A stretch of DNA of 64,000 nt from Bathynomus jamesi (Eukaryota; Arthropoda; Malacostraca; Isopoda; Cirolanidae): NCBI GenBank assembly GCA_023014485.1, contig JAJOZX010001080.1:434001-498000 (forward strand), given 5' to 3'. Made by a program: the position numbers and the translations under genes. The notes beneath the pieces were generated by a model. The model saw only the letters and a program-made list of their open reading frames with translations. It was not told the DNA's origin and ran no database searches. Shown here piece by piece: positions 42,706-56,298 of the stretch. Numbering within the stretch: position 1 is the first letter of the stretch; every line of letters starts with the position of its first letter.

Positions 42706-43827
42706 TATATTATATATATATACTAAAGGGGATATAATTTATTAACACTGTATTTTTTTTTAAGTGCATTAACCACATTTAGTAATGTAAATAAACCTGA
42801 AAAATCGATTTATGGAGTGACTTGGAACCAGTGCATGCAGGGGTTCGAACTCGCTTGGCGAGGTATCAAGGGCACCACTTTAACTCATCGACGCGGGTTC
42901 GAACGTCGCTGGTTTCTAGTTCCTCAATACATCGACGTTTCAGTTTTAGCCATTTTAAAAATAAACCTTAAATAATAATAATAATAATAATTATTATTAT
43001 TATTATCATTATCATTAAATTTTCGTATGGTCACTTTAGAAAAAAAATTAGGTAATCTAAATTTAGACTCGTAATAAACAAATTCATATTTTCTATTGTT
43101 AGATTAAACTGATCAATAGACGTAAATAACCATTTCAAAACCGTTCATCTCTGAAATATTGTAGTCACTATCTTTCAGTAGTCTGAGTTATTAAGGAACC
43201 CATTCCTGAACCTATTCTACATTTTGCTATAAATCATTGTGAAAATGTCGATATAATAAAGGTAGTCGTTTATACGACGCATTTGTCATCGAATTTCATG
43301 TTATGAAGAGTACACTAACATGGAGTATGATAAATGAACTTACATTTGTAACTTATGACAGTTTTGCTCGGTAGATGGCGTTCGAGAAAAATTTTAGTAC
43401 TGAAATTTAACGAGTTATTTATTATAAACTCGTCGTAAATATGATAAATACAAGAAATACATCATTCTGGCTATGACTGAACCAAGAATTTTTTTAATTC
43501 AAATATGTTATTAAATTGTAGCTATAGGTTTGAATAGTATTATGGTAAAGCCTTAGGCCACCCAAAACTAGGCTAGACGTTGATTCTCTAGTCTTATCAG
43601 TTCTGCAACTCTTTCAAAGTGATAAAATAGAAATAACTCGACTGGAATAAAATCGAACTGTAATTAAATCGAATCTGCCAGATTGGAATTGAATCGAACA
43701 CGATGGTATTAATTAAGACACTCTTATTTGATTGAACCACTTTTAAATGCCACTTAAGTTAATAAATAACACCAAGTTTGGATATATTTAACCCCTAGTT
43801 AGTTTAGTTTAACTTAGCTTAGGCTAT
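42706..43827. other. AT-rich intronic spacer
   Basis: Contains AAT trinucleotide repeats (42973-43010) and a pair of GGTTCGAAC words (42842, 42896) that could be decayed tRNA-like B-boxes. No gene seen. Confidence 0.4.
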
Positions 43828-44036
43828 ACTGTAGGTTAGGCATAGGCAATAGGTTAGGCTGTAGCTTAGGCTATAAGGTTGGTTAACCTTGGTTTTGCTT
43901 CCACCCGAATTGTTCATTCTGACAAAAGTCAAGCATGTCACTCCACCTGAATGACAAGCCATAGATTAGGTTAGGTTTTATGTTAATGAATATTGTTTAG
44001 TATCATATATAAAAACAGATATTATGATGAAAGCCG

Positions 44037-44088
<52 letters not shown>

Positions 44089-44343
44089 GAGCGCAATTCC
44101 TCCTACATTTCCGTCGGTGGTCGTTGAAGTTACTGTAGGTTAGGCTATAGGCAATAGGTTAGGCTGTAGCTTAGGCTATAAGGTTGGTTAACCTTGGTTT
44201 TGCTTCCACCCGAATTGTTCATTCTGACAAAAGTCAAGCATGTCACTCCACCTGAATGACAAGCCATAGATTAGGTTAGGTTTTATGTTAATGAATATTG
44301 TTTGGTATCATATATAAAAACAGATATTATGATGAAAGCCGAA

Positions 44344-44379
<36 letters not shown>

Positions 44380-44426
44380 GAGCGCAATTCCTCCTACATT
44401 TCCGTCGGTGGTCGTTGAAGTTACAT
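43828..44426. repeat. 304-bp tandem duplication including an S1 SINE tail and microsatellites
   Basis: Units start ACTGTAGGTTAGGC at 43828 and 44132. Each holds AACCTTGGTTTTGCTTCCAC (minus-strand S1 tail), AACAGATATTATGATGAAAG, (CA)n(TA)n and GAGCGCAATTCCTCCTACAT. Very few substitutions between units. Confidence 0.92.
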
Positions 44427-45830
44427 TAGCTCATACAGGTTACATCCTTTATTTTTTCAAAATATTTATCACTTACCCTTGCATTAAGGTAGGTATGGAT
44501 TCCATTTAAAAGTTGAGAATACGCTCTTTTATGATATAAAACGATTATTTTTTTCAATTTCAATCGCGTTACGATTTTAATTAAAAAACTTGAAATGAAA
44601 TTAATACTACTTCGTGCTATATATATATATATATATATAATGCGCCTCGGTGGTGTAGTGGTTAGCATCGCTAAGTGGTCATTAGTGGTCTATTCCAATC
44701 TTTTAAACTATTCCCCCCCCTCCCCCCAGCTTCAGAGAGGGGGGACATAGTTTAAAAGTACAAAATATGTCGTAAGACAAAGTAAAGATATGAAAGGCGA
44801 TAGTCGCCAGAAAGTCGATACGGGTCAAAGGTCATCTATTCTGTTTAGCAGCTAACGTTGACCTGAGCTCAGCAATCTTGATGCATTTCAATTAACGACA
44901 ATAAGATCTCATTACTATTTTTAGCAACGATTCAAAACATATTTGAGAGAGAAATATATGTACATACGGTTATACTGTAATTTTTGCAGAGACTGTAACT
45001 TTTGATGCATAATAAATACAGTTGAGTTGAAATTCATCGATCATTACGCCTTTTTCTAACGCCTCAAAGAAAAATGTGAATTTTCATCTCGATGAATCAG
45101 CGTAGGCCTGCGAATGAGAACTTTGTAAGAGTTGTTTTCTTACTAATAACTTATTTTATATAATTCAACTACGCTCATTTCGAATAAGGCGTCCATTTTT
45201 TTTCGATCACGTAAGGATTTTCCGCAAACTGAAGGGAAAAAACAACTAAATAAATAATATTTATTTCAATTTACATTAGGTACCTTTTTTCGCTTTGTTA
45301 TACTAATTACAAATGCAAACAACTTTAAAAAGAAGAAAGACTATTAACGTCAATTACATATTCATCTTTATTTGTCCTAAGTTTTCTCGTGAGATCTATC
45401 TATGCCTTTTCGTCTCGAATGTACGCGCTGTTCCTTTTCTTTTACGTAATAATTCTGGAGTATCCCGTTTCAAGATCCAAGAGTAATCAGCCATCTTGCT
45501 GATGTCCCACCTTCCCTGATATCTCTTCTCCATTTCTTTGATGTCTTGGTGGAACCAAGCATTTGTAAGCATTTATAGGGGGTAGTTTTTAATGAAAATT
45601 TAATGAAAATTACTTACATATGTAATATGAAATATAACATTTTGTAAAAAATCTGTACGTGATGGCGAAAAATGAATATTATTTTCGGAATGAGCGTGAA
45701 AAAATTACTATATAAGTGATAAAATATTTCGGACAACAAAACCATCACAGGCCCTGTGAATTATTTTACAAAAACTTCGAATATTCTAGAATTAAAATGC
45801 AATACAATTACGTTACTCTATACAAAACAT

Positions 45831-45861
<31 letters not shown>

Positions 45862-45867
45862 ATTATA
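44427..45867. other. AT-rich spacer with one degraded protein-coding remnant
   Basis: A partial S1 SINE head at 44642-44675, a short C/G-run palindrome at 44696-44758 and a degraded frame at 45395-45560 (separate entry). (GC)n(AC)n at 45833-45862. Confidence 0.45.
45395..45560 (-). pseudogene. Unidentified mobile-element-like protein fragment
   Basis: Minus strand reads NAWFHQDIKEMEKRYQGRWD, ISKMADYSWILKRDTPELLR and KRKGTARTF, then stops. The RYQGRWD...MADY-x-W-x-LKRD pattern is protein-like and resembles C-termini I associate with invertebrate repeat-encoded proteins, but I cannot assign a family. No start, short and unsupported by neighbours. Confidence 0.4.
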
Positions 45868-46159
45868 CAGGGTGTTCTAAAATTACCTAGTAAACTTTTA
45901 GGTACTTTTGCATTATCCTCCCAGCACTAATTTTTTTTTATATAGTTATATGAATAAATATTCTTAACCTAACCTAATCCCAACACTAATTTTTTTTTTA
46001 TAATGGAAGGAAAATAAAGTACCATAACCAAAACCAAACCAACATTATATAAAAAAATTAGTGTTGGGAGGATAATGCAAAAGAACCAACTTTTATATGA
46101 ACGCAATATCTTAACAAAAATTAAGCGATATTTAACAATTTTATTTCAAATACAGCAAC

Positions 46160-46905
46160 AATAAGGGGTCTTTCCTGTTTCATTAACTGTTTCCGATTTT
46201 TATGAAAACAACGTGATATGTACAGTTTTTCACGCTGATTTCAAAATTATAAACCATTTCATCGAGAAATACTTAGGTTAGGTTAGGTTAGGTCTAAAAA
46301 TACATGTGCGGTAAGCTCACCGCCATCAATTCACCGCGGGAAAGTTCACCGCCATCAATTCACCGCGAGGTAAGTTCACCGCGAGGTAAGTTCACCGTGA
46401 AGTAATTTCACCGCAATGAAAGTAAATTATAGAATACTACAAAAAGTACTAGAACGGTGTAATCACTGCAAGCATAGGCTAGGCTATTTTTTAAACGGTG
46501 GCGTTGCGCATCTATTTTGTTCTTCCGCTGCAAGCATAGGCTCGGCTATTTTTAAACGGTGGCGTTGCGCATCTATTTTGTTCTTCCGCTGCAAGCATAG
46601 ACTATATATAGTTCAACATCTTTTTACTTTTCAATGACTACAAATTAAATTGTATAGAATTATATAGGAAGACTGACACAGAAGAAAATGCAGTACATTT
46701 TTTACAAAAATATAACTTAATATCGAAAGAAAAACAGTGTCCTAGAAAACATCAAATGCTAATAAGCCTAACTTAACCTAACCTAACCTAACCTAAGTAT
46801 TTCTCGATGAAATGGTTTATAATTTTGAAATTAGCGTGAAAAACTACATATCACGTTGTTTTCATAAAAATCGGAAACAGTTAATGAAACAGGAAAGATC
46901 CACAA
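46160..46905. mobile_element. Fold-back element with TTAGG repeats at the inner arm ends
   Basis: Arms 46160-46293 and 46768-46905 are near-perfect inverted copies (GTTTCATTAACTGTTTCCGA, AACAACGTGATATG, CATTTCATCGAGAAATACTT). Each arm ends inward in 4-5 TTAGG/CCTAA units. The centre contains TTCACCGCGAGGTAAG tandem units (46317-46417) and a 61-62-bp tandem duplication (46466-46600). Confidence 0.8.
46466..46600. repeat. 61-62-bp tandem repeat, 2.2 units
   Basis: Units start CTGCAAGCATAGGCT at 46466, 46528 and 46589. Confidence 0.88.
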
Positions 46906-46923
46906 TAAGAAAAACAACAATAA

Positions 46924-47564
46924 CACTGCCCAACAAAAAAAAACATTTTTTGCTGGTGATTTAATTCTAAGACCTGTTTCTGGATAATATTGATGTGCTG
47001 ATTTCAAAAATCACCTTAGATTTTGTCCATCACATCAGGTTTTCGTGCAATGTGCAATGTAATATGCCTATTTTGGGTGATCCATGAAGGCACTTATCAA
47101 AATTGATGATTTTTGAGACCTGTTAACAGCTGTTTTGCTGTTAAAATTTTATCTGTGGGATACGCAAATCTGTGCATTAAATCTAAAGGTCATGTACAAC
47201 ATATTAAAATCTAGGGTATCTGTGATTTCCCCAGGTGTGAGCGTGACGTCATGATCATGGATTCATTTTTTGCTTATTTAAACACTTTTAATCACTTTAT
47301 GTGTCAATATTACCATTGTATATTAAAGTTCACTCCCTGCACAATTGTTGACTTTTCCATGCTGATTCTGAGTATGTAAAAACTTATTTTTTGGAAAGAA
47401 AAAAAATTGGGCATAACCCTGCCAAAATGCGATATCTCCGTATTTGATTGCTCGAAAACCTGATGTGATAGGCAAAAACTAAGGTGATTTTTTTAAATCA
47501 GCACACCAAAGTTACCTAAAAACAGGTGTTAGAATTAAATCAGCAAAATTGGTGTTGGGCAGTG
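46924..47564. mobile_element. Non-autonomous element with ~120-bp inverted ends, Harbinger-like
   Basis: CACTGCCCAACA and exact inverse at the right. The arms share ATTTAATTCTAA-ACCTGTTT, GTGTGCTGATTT and ATCACATCAGGTTTTCG. Flanked by TAA on both sides (46921-46923 and 47565-47567), a 3-bp duplication as made by PIF/Harbinger transposases. No coding sequence. Confidence 0.72.
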
Positions 47565-47690
47565 TAATTGTTTGTTTGAGATGTTCAAAGTGTCTTCCTT
47601 CAACTTGAACACATTGTTCACAGCGTCCCACTACTGATCGACAGACATATAAAAGTTTACTAGGTCATTTTAAAACAACCTGTATATATC

Positions 47691-47984
47691 TTACGAAACG
47701 GCGACATTTTCACATATTCATTCGTGGATGGTGACATTTAATCTAGTCTAAATAACCTAATTAACTTTAACCTAACCTAACCTAGCCTAACCTTCATTAT
47801 ATCCTTGTTTTCAATGATAATTATATTTTTAATACTTTCCAGTAAGAGGTAAATCTGAAACCATGGCAACACCGCTAATGGCGTCACACACACACACACA
47901 CACACACACGTTAATTTTGAAATGGGTTTTGTCACTTCTGTGTGTAATAGTATCCTAAAGATTGTCGCGAAGACGTAAGGTAGC
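47691..47984. mobile_element. TTAGG-core MITE (M4), copy 5, most complete
   Basis: CTTACGAAACGGCGACATTT and GGATGGTGACATTTAA at the left, CCTAACC run at 47768-47795, then ACCATGGCAACACCGCTAAT, (CA)n, and CTAAAGATTGTCGCGAAGAC GTAAGGTAGC at the right. The two ends are weak inverted relatives (CTTACG-AA-CG-CGACA). Confidence 0.75.
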
Positions 47985-48106
47985 AAGAACATACACACAC
48001 GCACGCCGGAAATAAGATAGTTTTAAAGAAAATATCAACAAAGTTAAATTATGACATCTTACGACGCTGATCTGATGACTTGACATGCTATCGACAGATT
48101 ATATAG

Positions 48107-48259
48107 GCGGATCCAGAATGGGGGTCCAGGGGGCTTAAATGAAGCAACGGGGACATAAACATTCAAACATTTTACCTAATTTTGTTTAACCAGGATGTAT
48201 GGGGCCTCCAATTTAAGCCCCGTTGCTTCAATTAAGCCCCCCCCCCCTCTGGATCCACT
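48107..48259. mobile_element. Small palindromic MITE (GGATCCAG ends)
   Basis: GGATCCAGAATGGGGGTCC and inverse at the right end, with GGGGCTTAAATGAAGCAACG in both arms. About 150 bp. Confidence 0.65.
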
Positions 48260-48420
48260 TATGCGACAAGTTATTGTTAGGTTAGATTAAATTAGGTCAG
48301 GTTAGATTAGGTTGTTAGTTTTTTGTGTGTCGATGTTTTGGTCTTGACGAAATTACATGGAAGTAATTTTGTTTTGACTGATGCGATAATTGAATACTCT
48401 CTCTCTCTCTCTCTCTGGTA

Positions 48421-48588
48421 TTAACAACTTCCCGTTTCGCGAAGTTAAGCGACGTTGGGTCTGTTTAGTAACTGTCCTCCATGTTCAGATGATGTAAAGA
48501 CCCTTAAATTGTTCAGATCCCACGCGAAGCTTTATAGGTCCCCTCCGTCACATAACCTTCTTAGCTGTCACGAAAGATGTTAAACAAT
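48421..48588 (+). mobile_element. 5S-rRNA-derived SINE (S3), copy 5
   Basis: CTTCCCGTTTCGCGAAGTTA AGCGACGTTGGGTCTG head, then GTTCAGATCCCACGCGAAGC and TAGGTCCCCTCCGTCACATA. Preceded by (CT)n. Confidence 0.8.
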
Positions 48589-48920
48589 AAAAAATATTAT
48601 TTTAAGTTTATAAAAGTTTTTGTCTGGATTTTATTTAAAAAATAAAATTAAAAATATTTATATTCTGATTAATGTCAGACGCTTTTATTCAGTCCTAGAG
48701 GTGACTCCCTACGCAAAAAAGGGTTAAATTTTAGGATCTTTGGCTTTAGAAAATAATAATGTATAAATCAAACGAGTAGACCCCTTTTCTAAACAAATCT
48801 TTCCGACTATCACTTTTAAAAGAGTGTCCCCTCGCATCTTCGATTTTCTTTAATTTAAGAAAACCAATTAAAGGGATAACAATTATAAATTAATAAAGAA
48901 TCCTGCTTTCCCTTCGTCAG

Positions 48921-49043
48921 GTAAATGGTCATGAATTGTCTACACCTATTCCTGGAGACGAGGAGTTCTCAGGACCAGTCAAGAATCGCAGTTGTAAGGA
49001 CATGCTGTGCTTGATTCTCTTCATCGCCTTCTGCGTGGTTGGG
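48921..49043 (+). CDS. SLC44A1: SLC44A1-like choline transporter, coding exon 2
   Basis: Acceptor TTTCCCTTCGTCAG at 48907-48920, donor GTGAGT at 49044. Forty-one codons in phase 0/0. The protein runs from VNGHELSTPIPGDEEF through GPVKNRSCKDMLCLILFIAF to CVVG. GPVKNRSC-x-D is the hallmark just before the first transmembrane helix of SLC44 (choline transporter-like) proteins, and CLILFIAFCVVG starts that helix. Exons before and after match in phase. Family function: sodium-independent choline/ethanolamine transport for phospholipid synthesis, with ten predicted membrane spans in full proteins. The intron after it (49044-56155) contains an antisense CR1 LINE. Confidence 0.9.
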
Positions 49044-50192
49044 GTGAGTTTAAAGGTTATTTTGATCTTTCGTACTCCACCAAATTGAAAAGTTTGGTAG
49101 AAATTTACCAGATCTGGTGCACCATTGTTCAAGGTAAAACATTAATTTCAGACTTGGTGAGGTCACTTTTAAAATTAATAATGTTATAGATCTACAGATC
49201 TACAGAAGCTAAGTCTACAAAGACCCTAAGATCCAATCGAAAGTTAGCCCGAGAGAAAGAAGAGAGTAGGGGCTTAAAAGAAGAGAATAGAGAGTTAAAA
49301 AAAGAGAATAAGGGGATAAGTAAGTAGCAAAACCTATCATTCGTGGGTTAACATTCATTCAGAAAAAGAGAAAGACTCACCATCATCATCATCCGCCGGC
49401 CACTGTCGAAGACGTCGGAAAAATAGTCGAAGACGTCGGAAAAATAGTCGAAGATGGGTTATACAATTAATTTTATCCCGTCTTTATAGGTTTTGGAGTC
49501 ATTTCATTCCTCTTTTTAGAATCTGTGCATCACTTCTGCCAAGATTCTCAAACTGATATTAAATCGTAGGTGTGCCATGAAACAAGATATCAAATCGTCA
49601 AACGGGTCAACCAACCAACTAAATTATTATTATTATTATTATTAAATGGACTCCTACTGCCTCCAGAGATTTATAGATGTTTTTATTTCTGAGGAAAGCT
49701 ACAGCGTAACATGAAACCCGGAACACGACAACACAAAGAAGACCGAAATAGGCTGGTAAATATGAAATTTCGCGACCACTTGTTCCTTTTGGTATCTTGA
49801 AAACAACTCCCATGATCCCTAACTAGACGGAAGTTGATGATATGGGAAATTGTTAACCAATCTTGTACTATTAATCCTAGTATGGGGCAGTGGCATAGTG
49901 AAGGGGGTAACCCTGGGAATGCAACTGCATCTCCCAAAATTCTAGCTTGCATCCCAAAAAACCATGGTCATTGTCAAACTAAAAATGAATAATTGTAAAG
50001 TTGTAATAACAAATATAAAAAAAAAAAATCAGAAAAATAAGGTACTTTTAAAATTAGATGGATATATTTATTACATTCACAATATTCCTACGACAAGGTC
50101 AGTATTGCTCCTAATGCTATATCTTGTATTTAATTACATTTTCAAGGGTATTTAGGAATTAAATAATTTTTAGAGTATTTATGCCCATTTTT
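49044..50192. other. SLC44A1-like intron 2, proximal part, no clear element
   Basis: Purine-rich stretch (49200-49320), two 21-bp repeats GAAGACGTCGGAAAAATAGTC (49407-49450) and an ATT microsatellite (49622-49644). No further gene. Confidence 0.45.
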
Positions 50193-50524
50193 CAGAGCTG
50201 GGCACTTCCGCAAACACTTCCGGAAACCGCAAATTCCGCAATTGCGGAAGTATGTTTTTCGTTTGCGGATTTGCGTTTGCGGCAAAGTCATCGCAAATTA
50301 GTGAATTTGCGTTTGCGGATTTGCGTTTGCGGAAGTGATTTTGAGTTTGCGGATTTGCGATTAATCCGCAAACTCAAAATCACTTCCGCAAACGCAAATC
50401 CGCAAACGCAAATTCACTAATTTGCGATGACTTTGCCGCAAACGCAAATCCGCAAACGAAAAACATCTTTCGCATTTGCGGAATTTGCGGTTTGCGGAAG
50501 TGTTTGCGGAAGTGCCCAGCTCTG
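50193..50524. mobile_element. 332-bp near-perfect palindrome built of TTTGCG words (hAT-like ends)
   Basis: Starts CAGAGCTGGGCACTTCCGCA and ends with its exact inverse. The arms are almost entirely GTTTGCGGATTTGCG-type units, mirrored about position 50358. Flanking ATTTTT words (50188-50192, right side 50532-50536) could be remnants of a duplication. Fold-back MITE, hAT assignment tentative. Confidence 0.75.
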
Positions 50525-50654
50525 CCCGGGCATTTTTGCAATCAGGTCTTGTTTAACAAGTTTTTTAAAGTTCTTGGAGTCTGTCACTGACTAGACTCAC
50601 TAGAGGATTAGAGAAATATATATTTACTTATGTATTAGCACTTTAGTGAAGCTT

Positions 50655-51329
50655 TTGAAAAAGTTTCTCTCGGAAGACTTTTGTATAAATAAAAACAACG
50701 TGGGATCTTATGTTCTTATGTACGCCTAACCCGGGCATAAGATTCACCAGTGATAATGAATAGGAGTGGGGGCTAATACTGTTCCTCGTGGAATTGAGCT
50801 GCGTACTTCCGATTCTGATGATAATATATCTTGGATTTTTACGGCTCGCTGTCGTTCCCTGAGGAAGTCGTAGATCCATTTGCCCACGCGTTATTCCCAT
50901 ACGTTTCATTTTATCCGCTATTATGTCATGATCACATTATCGAATACTTTAGCAAAACCCTCGTATATTACATTGTAGTTATCATTGCTCTCAAGTGTGT
51001 CTATGGTATTGTTATAGTGCTCTATTAGCCGTAATAGGCACGATCTTCCTGATCGGTATTCGTGCTGCTGGTTCTCGCTGAATCTTTCCTCTCTCTCCAA
51101 AAAGTCGTATATTTTCTCCCTGACTGTTTTTTCAAATATTTTTGTAAAATGTGATGTCAGTGAAATCGGTCTATAGTTCTTTGAATGAGACCTATCCCCA
51201 CCCCCACTTTATATACAGGAACAATGTTCGCTCTTTTCAATATGTTCACTATTTCCCTCACCCCGTGTCCAGGGATCTTCTCCATATCCAATAAAGGGTG
51301 TAGCTATTTCGTTCTTACAGTTTTTACTC

Positions 51330-51330
<1 letters not shown>
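50655..51330 (-). pseudogene. L2-like LINE reverse transcriptase, fingers/palm fragment
   Basis: Minus strand, with several shifts: NIVPVYKVG, LTSHFTKIFEKTVREKIYDF LERE, SENQQHEYRSGRSCLLRLIE HYNNTIDTLESNDNYN, IYEGFAKVFDNVIMT, and GTVLAPTPI. These are RT motifs 0-A and B of an L2/CR1-type LINE (HEYR-x-GRSCL and DFAKVFD, where the catalytic Asp of motif A is replaced by Gly in GFAKVFD). No FADD region follows. Probably the same family as the 20.0-20.7 kb fragment. Confidence 0.75.
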
Positions 51331-51331
<1 letters not shown>

Positions 51332-51381
<50 letters not shown>

Positions 51382-51451
51382 TAACCTAATTTAACCTAAC
51401 CTAACCTAACCTTCACGAAGTCGTTAATCGCTTAATCGAATTACCCCTGTA

Positions 51452-51488
<37 letters not shown>

Positions 51489-51490
51489 GA
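51332..51490. repeat. (TA)n, AACCT run and second (TA)n
   Basis: (TA)n at 51332-51379, CCTAACC units at 51380-51412, (CA)n(TA)n at 51452-51488. Confidence 0.85.
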
Positions 51491-51532
51491 ACATCACTGA
51501 CAAGAACATTTATTAATTTTTTTGGACCAACG

Positions 51533-51580
51533 TTTCAGAAGGTTACTACTTTCCATCATCAAGGTTAAAAATTTAAAATT
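51533..51580 (-). ncRNA. Weak hammerhead-like motif next to (TA)n
   Basis: Minus strand: TTGATGATGGAAAG...CCTTCTGAAACGTTGG. Same plan as in the PLE ends (TGATGA, stem, GAAACGTTGG), but the first C of the core is displaced and the stem is imperfect. Confidence 0.25.
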
Positions 51581-51687
51581 CCAAGATTAAAATAAATTTA
51601 ATTATTAAAATATATAAGATTAAAATACGAAACAAGATAATAAATTATAGTTAAAACAGTTTGGATTAAAATGAAAAAATGTACAAT

Positions 51688-51888
51688 TTTGGAAAAAAGT
51701 TCTCCTAGAAACTTAAAACTTCTAAAAATCATAAATATTACTAACTGGTAATGATCGGGTTTCGTTTTCAAAATTTTGTTACTGTCCCCAAAAAGAATAA
51801 AATACCCAAAGAAAAACAGAATGTTATCAAGTAGTAATTTTTTATGATTTTTAGACATTTTGTTTCCAGGCGAACGTTTTTTGCGAAA
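51688..51888. mobile_element. MITE M1, copy 3
   Basis: TTTGGAAAAAAGTTCTCCTA left, CAGGCGAACGTTTTTTGCGAA right (inverse). Abuts a hAT MITE. Confidence 0.65.
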
Positions 51889-51900
51889 CTGCACCTACAG

Positions 51901-52234
51901 CAGCGGTTCCCAACCTGGGGGGTGCCCCCTCAGGGGGGGCGTTTGAGATTCCTAGGGGGGGGGCGTGAGGTGGTCAACGGTCAACAAATGCCATTCAAAT
52001 ATACATATATTCCCAAAAATATATATGGGTAATTTACTTCGTTAGGGAAAACTTGACATCCGTCATCTCATAAACACATGAGCTTTGATGTTTTGTATTA
52101 TTAATCCTATAATTATCTGGATTCTAGACGCCCATAGGGAACTGATGAAAACTTTCGCCCTTTGGGTATGGGGGCGCCATGGATACAAGGTTGACCAAAG
52201 GGGGGCGCAGTGCCAAAAAGGTTAGGAACTCCTG
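51901..52234. mobile_element. hAT MITE
   Basis: CAGCGGTTCCCAACCTGGGG and inverse of CAGGAGTTCCTAACCTTTTT. 8-bp flanks ACCTACAG (51893-51900) and ACCTAGAG (52235-52242), 7 of 8 match. G-rich blocks inside. Confidence 0.85.
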
Positions 52235-52242
52235 ACCTAGAG

Positions 52243-52599
52243 GGACTCCAACATATTCAGCTTGAGGTCTGACTATTGGTTGGGTGATCCGTTTCACGCC
52301 CTTCGTCCAAATGAGGGCACTGAGATAGGCAGTATCGCCACCAACCAGGAAAATAAGTTCCCTTTAATAGGAGAACTCAATGAGCTGAATATATTCCATA
52401 CAGTCACCCTCCCTATGTATCATGCTGGCTTGTGACAGTCCGTGGTTAAGTTGGTTTGACTCTTTACTGGGAACTGTAAAAGCTTCGGGCCAAGTTGGGT
52501 GGTTGTTGCTATGCGCGAGCCCGCATGGTGGTGCGTGAGGGAGTTGGGTAATCTACTAAGTGGTTGGTTAGTCGTAACGGATTTACTTAAGCGTTCAAA
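52243..52599. other. Spacer, no recognised feature
   Basis: Mixed-composition sequence without coding or repeat signals I can support. Confidence 0.4.
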
Positions 52600-52818
52600 T
52601 ATGATCGTCTCGCGACTCACGACTGACAACTCGGGTCGTGACGACTCGAGTCGCGCGTGATTTTACATTGACAAAATGGGAGCCCCGCACACTGCAGCGA
52701 CCGCGACGCGATTCTGGGGATTCTCGGGGGCTCCCATTCCGTCATTGTAAAATCACGCGCGACGAGTCATCACGACCCGAGTCGTGAGTCGCAAAACGAT
52801 CCTGCGTGCGGCTGGGCT
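52600..52818. mobile_element. Palindromic MITE M5, copy 2
   Basis: GATCGTCTCGCGACTCACGA CTGACAACTCGGGTCGTGAC and its inverse at the right. The centre is a second palindrome (CGCGTGATTTTACA and AAAATGGGAGCCCC with inverse). Confidence 0.78.
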
Positions 52819-52944
52819 TAGAGATCTTGTATAATGTAAAGATAAACAGATTGTTTCTATGGGTACTATATCGTTATGAGAAATAGGGGTCATGAGTTCG
52901 AGGATTCAAATAGAAGAAAAGTATCTTCTATAGGTATAATCTGT

Positions 52945-56086
<3,142 letters not shown>

Positions 56087-56155
56087 ATAAATTTTATTTA
56101 AAATGCTTTTTCCTCATAATACTCGTATTTTATTTATAATTTCCCCAAATTTCAG

Positions 56156-56298
56156 ATAATTTATTTGTGCGTAGCATTAGCGAATGGAGATCCGGACAGG
56201 TTAATTCATGGCTACGACGTTTACGGAAATGTTTGCGGCAAAAAGAATCCCAAATACTTTGAACTTCAGAATTCAGGACAAGACAAAACTAATGTCCC
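56156..56298 (+). CDS. SLC44A1: SLC44A1-like choline transporter, coding exon 3
   Basis: Acceptor TTCCCCAAATTTCAG at 56141-56155, donor GTAAGT at 56299. Phase 0 at the start, 47 codons plus 2 bases at the end. Protein: IIYLCVALANGDPDRLIHGY then DVYGNVCGKKNPKYFELQNS and GQDKTNV. NGDP-x-RL-x-x-GYD-x-x-GN-x-CG is the conserved first extracellular loop start of SLC44A1. The leading IIYLCVALAN completes the first transmembrane helix started in exon 2 (CLILFIAFCVVG + IIYLCVA). Both junctions preserve the reading frame. This is the strongest evidence for the gene and distinguishes CTL1 (GYD-x-x-GN-x-CG) from SLC44A2-like paralogues. Confidence 0.92.

Larger units (their letters stand above)
45868..47683 (-). 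mobile_element. Large Tc1/mariner-type element carrying nested insertions
   Basis: CAGGGTGTTCTAAAATTACC at the left and inverse of CAGGTTGTTTTAAAATGACC at the right, both followed by TAGTAAACTTTTA, with TA flanks. The interior holds an inverted repeat (45907-45944 / 46046-46083) and a larger fold-back (46160-46293 / 46768-46905). A nested MITE (46924-47564) and a transposase tail on the minus strand (RSVVGRCEQCVQVEGRHFEH, 47576-47650) follow. Confidence 0.78.

Noticed and set aside
26517..47795. Short TTAGG runs as evidence of a telomere or telomere fusion
   Set aside because: Runs are short, degenerate, in both orientations, and several lie inside a MITE family.
50181..50420. Open frame of 79 codons in the TTTGCG palindrome
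   Set aside because: A by-product of the repeated hexamer; no conserved protein motif.
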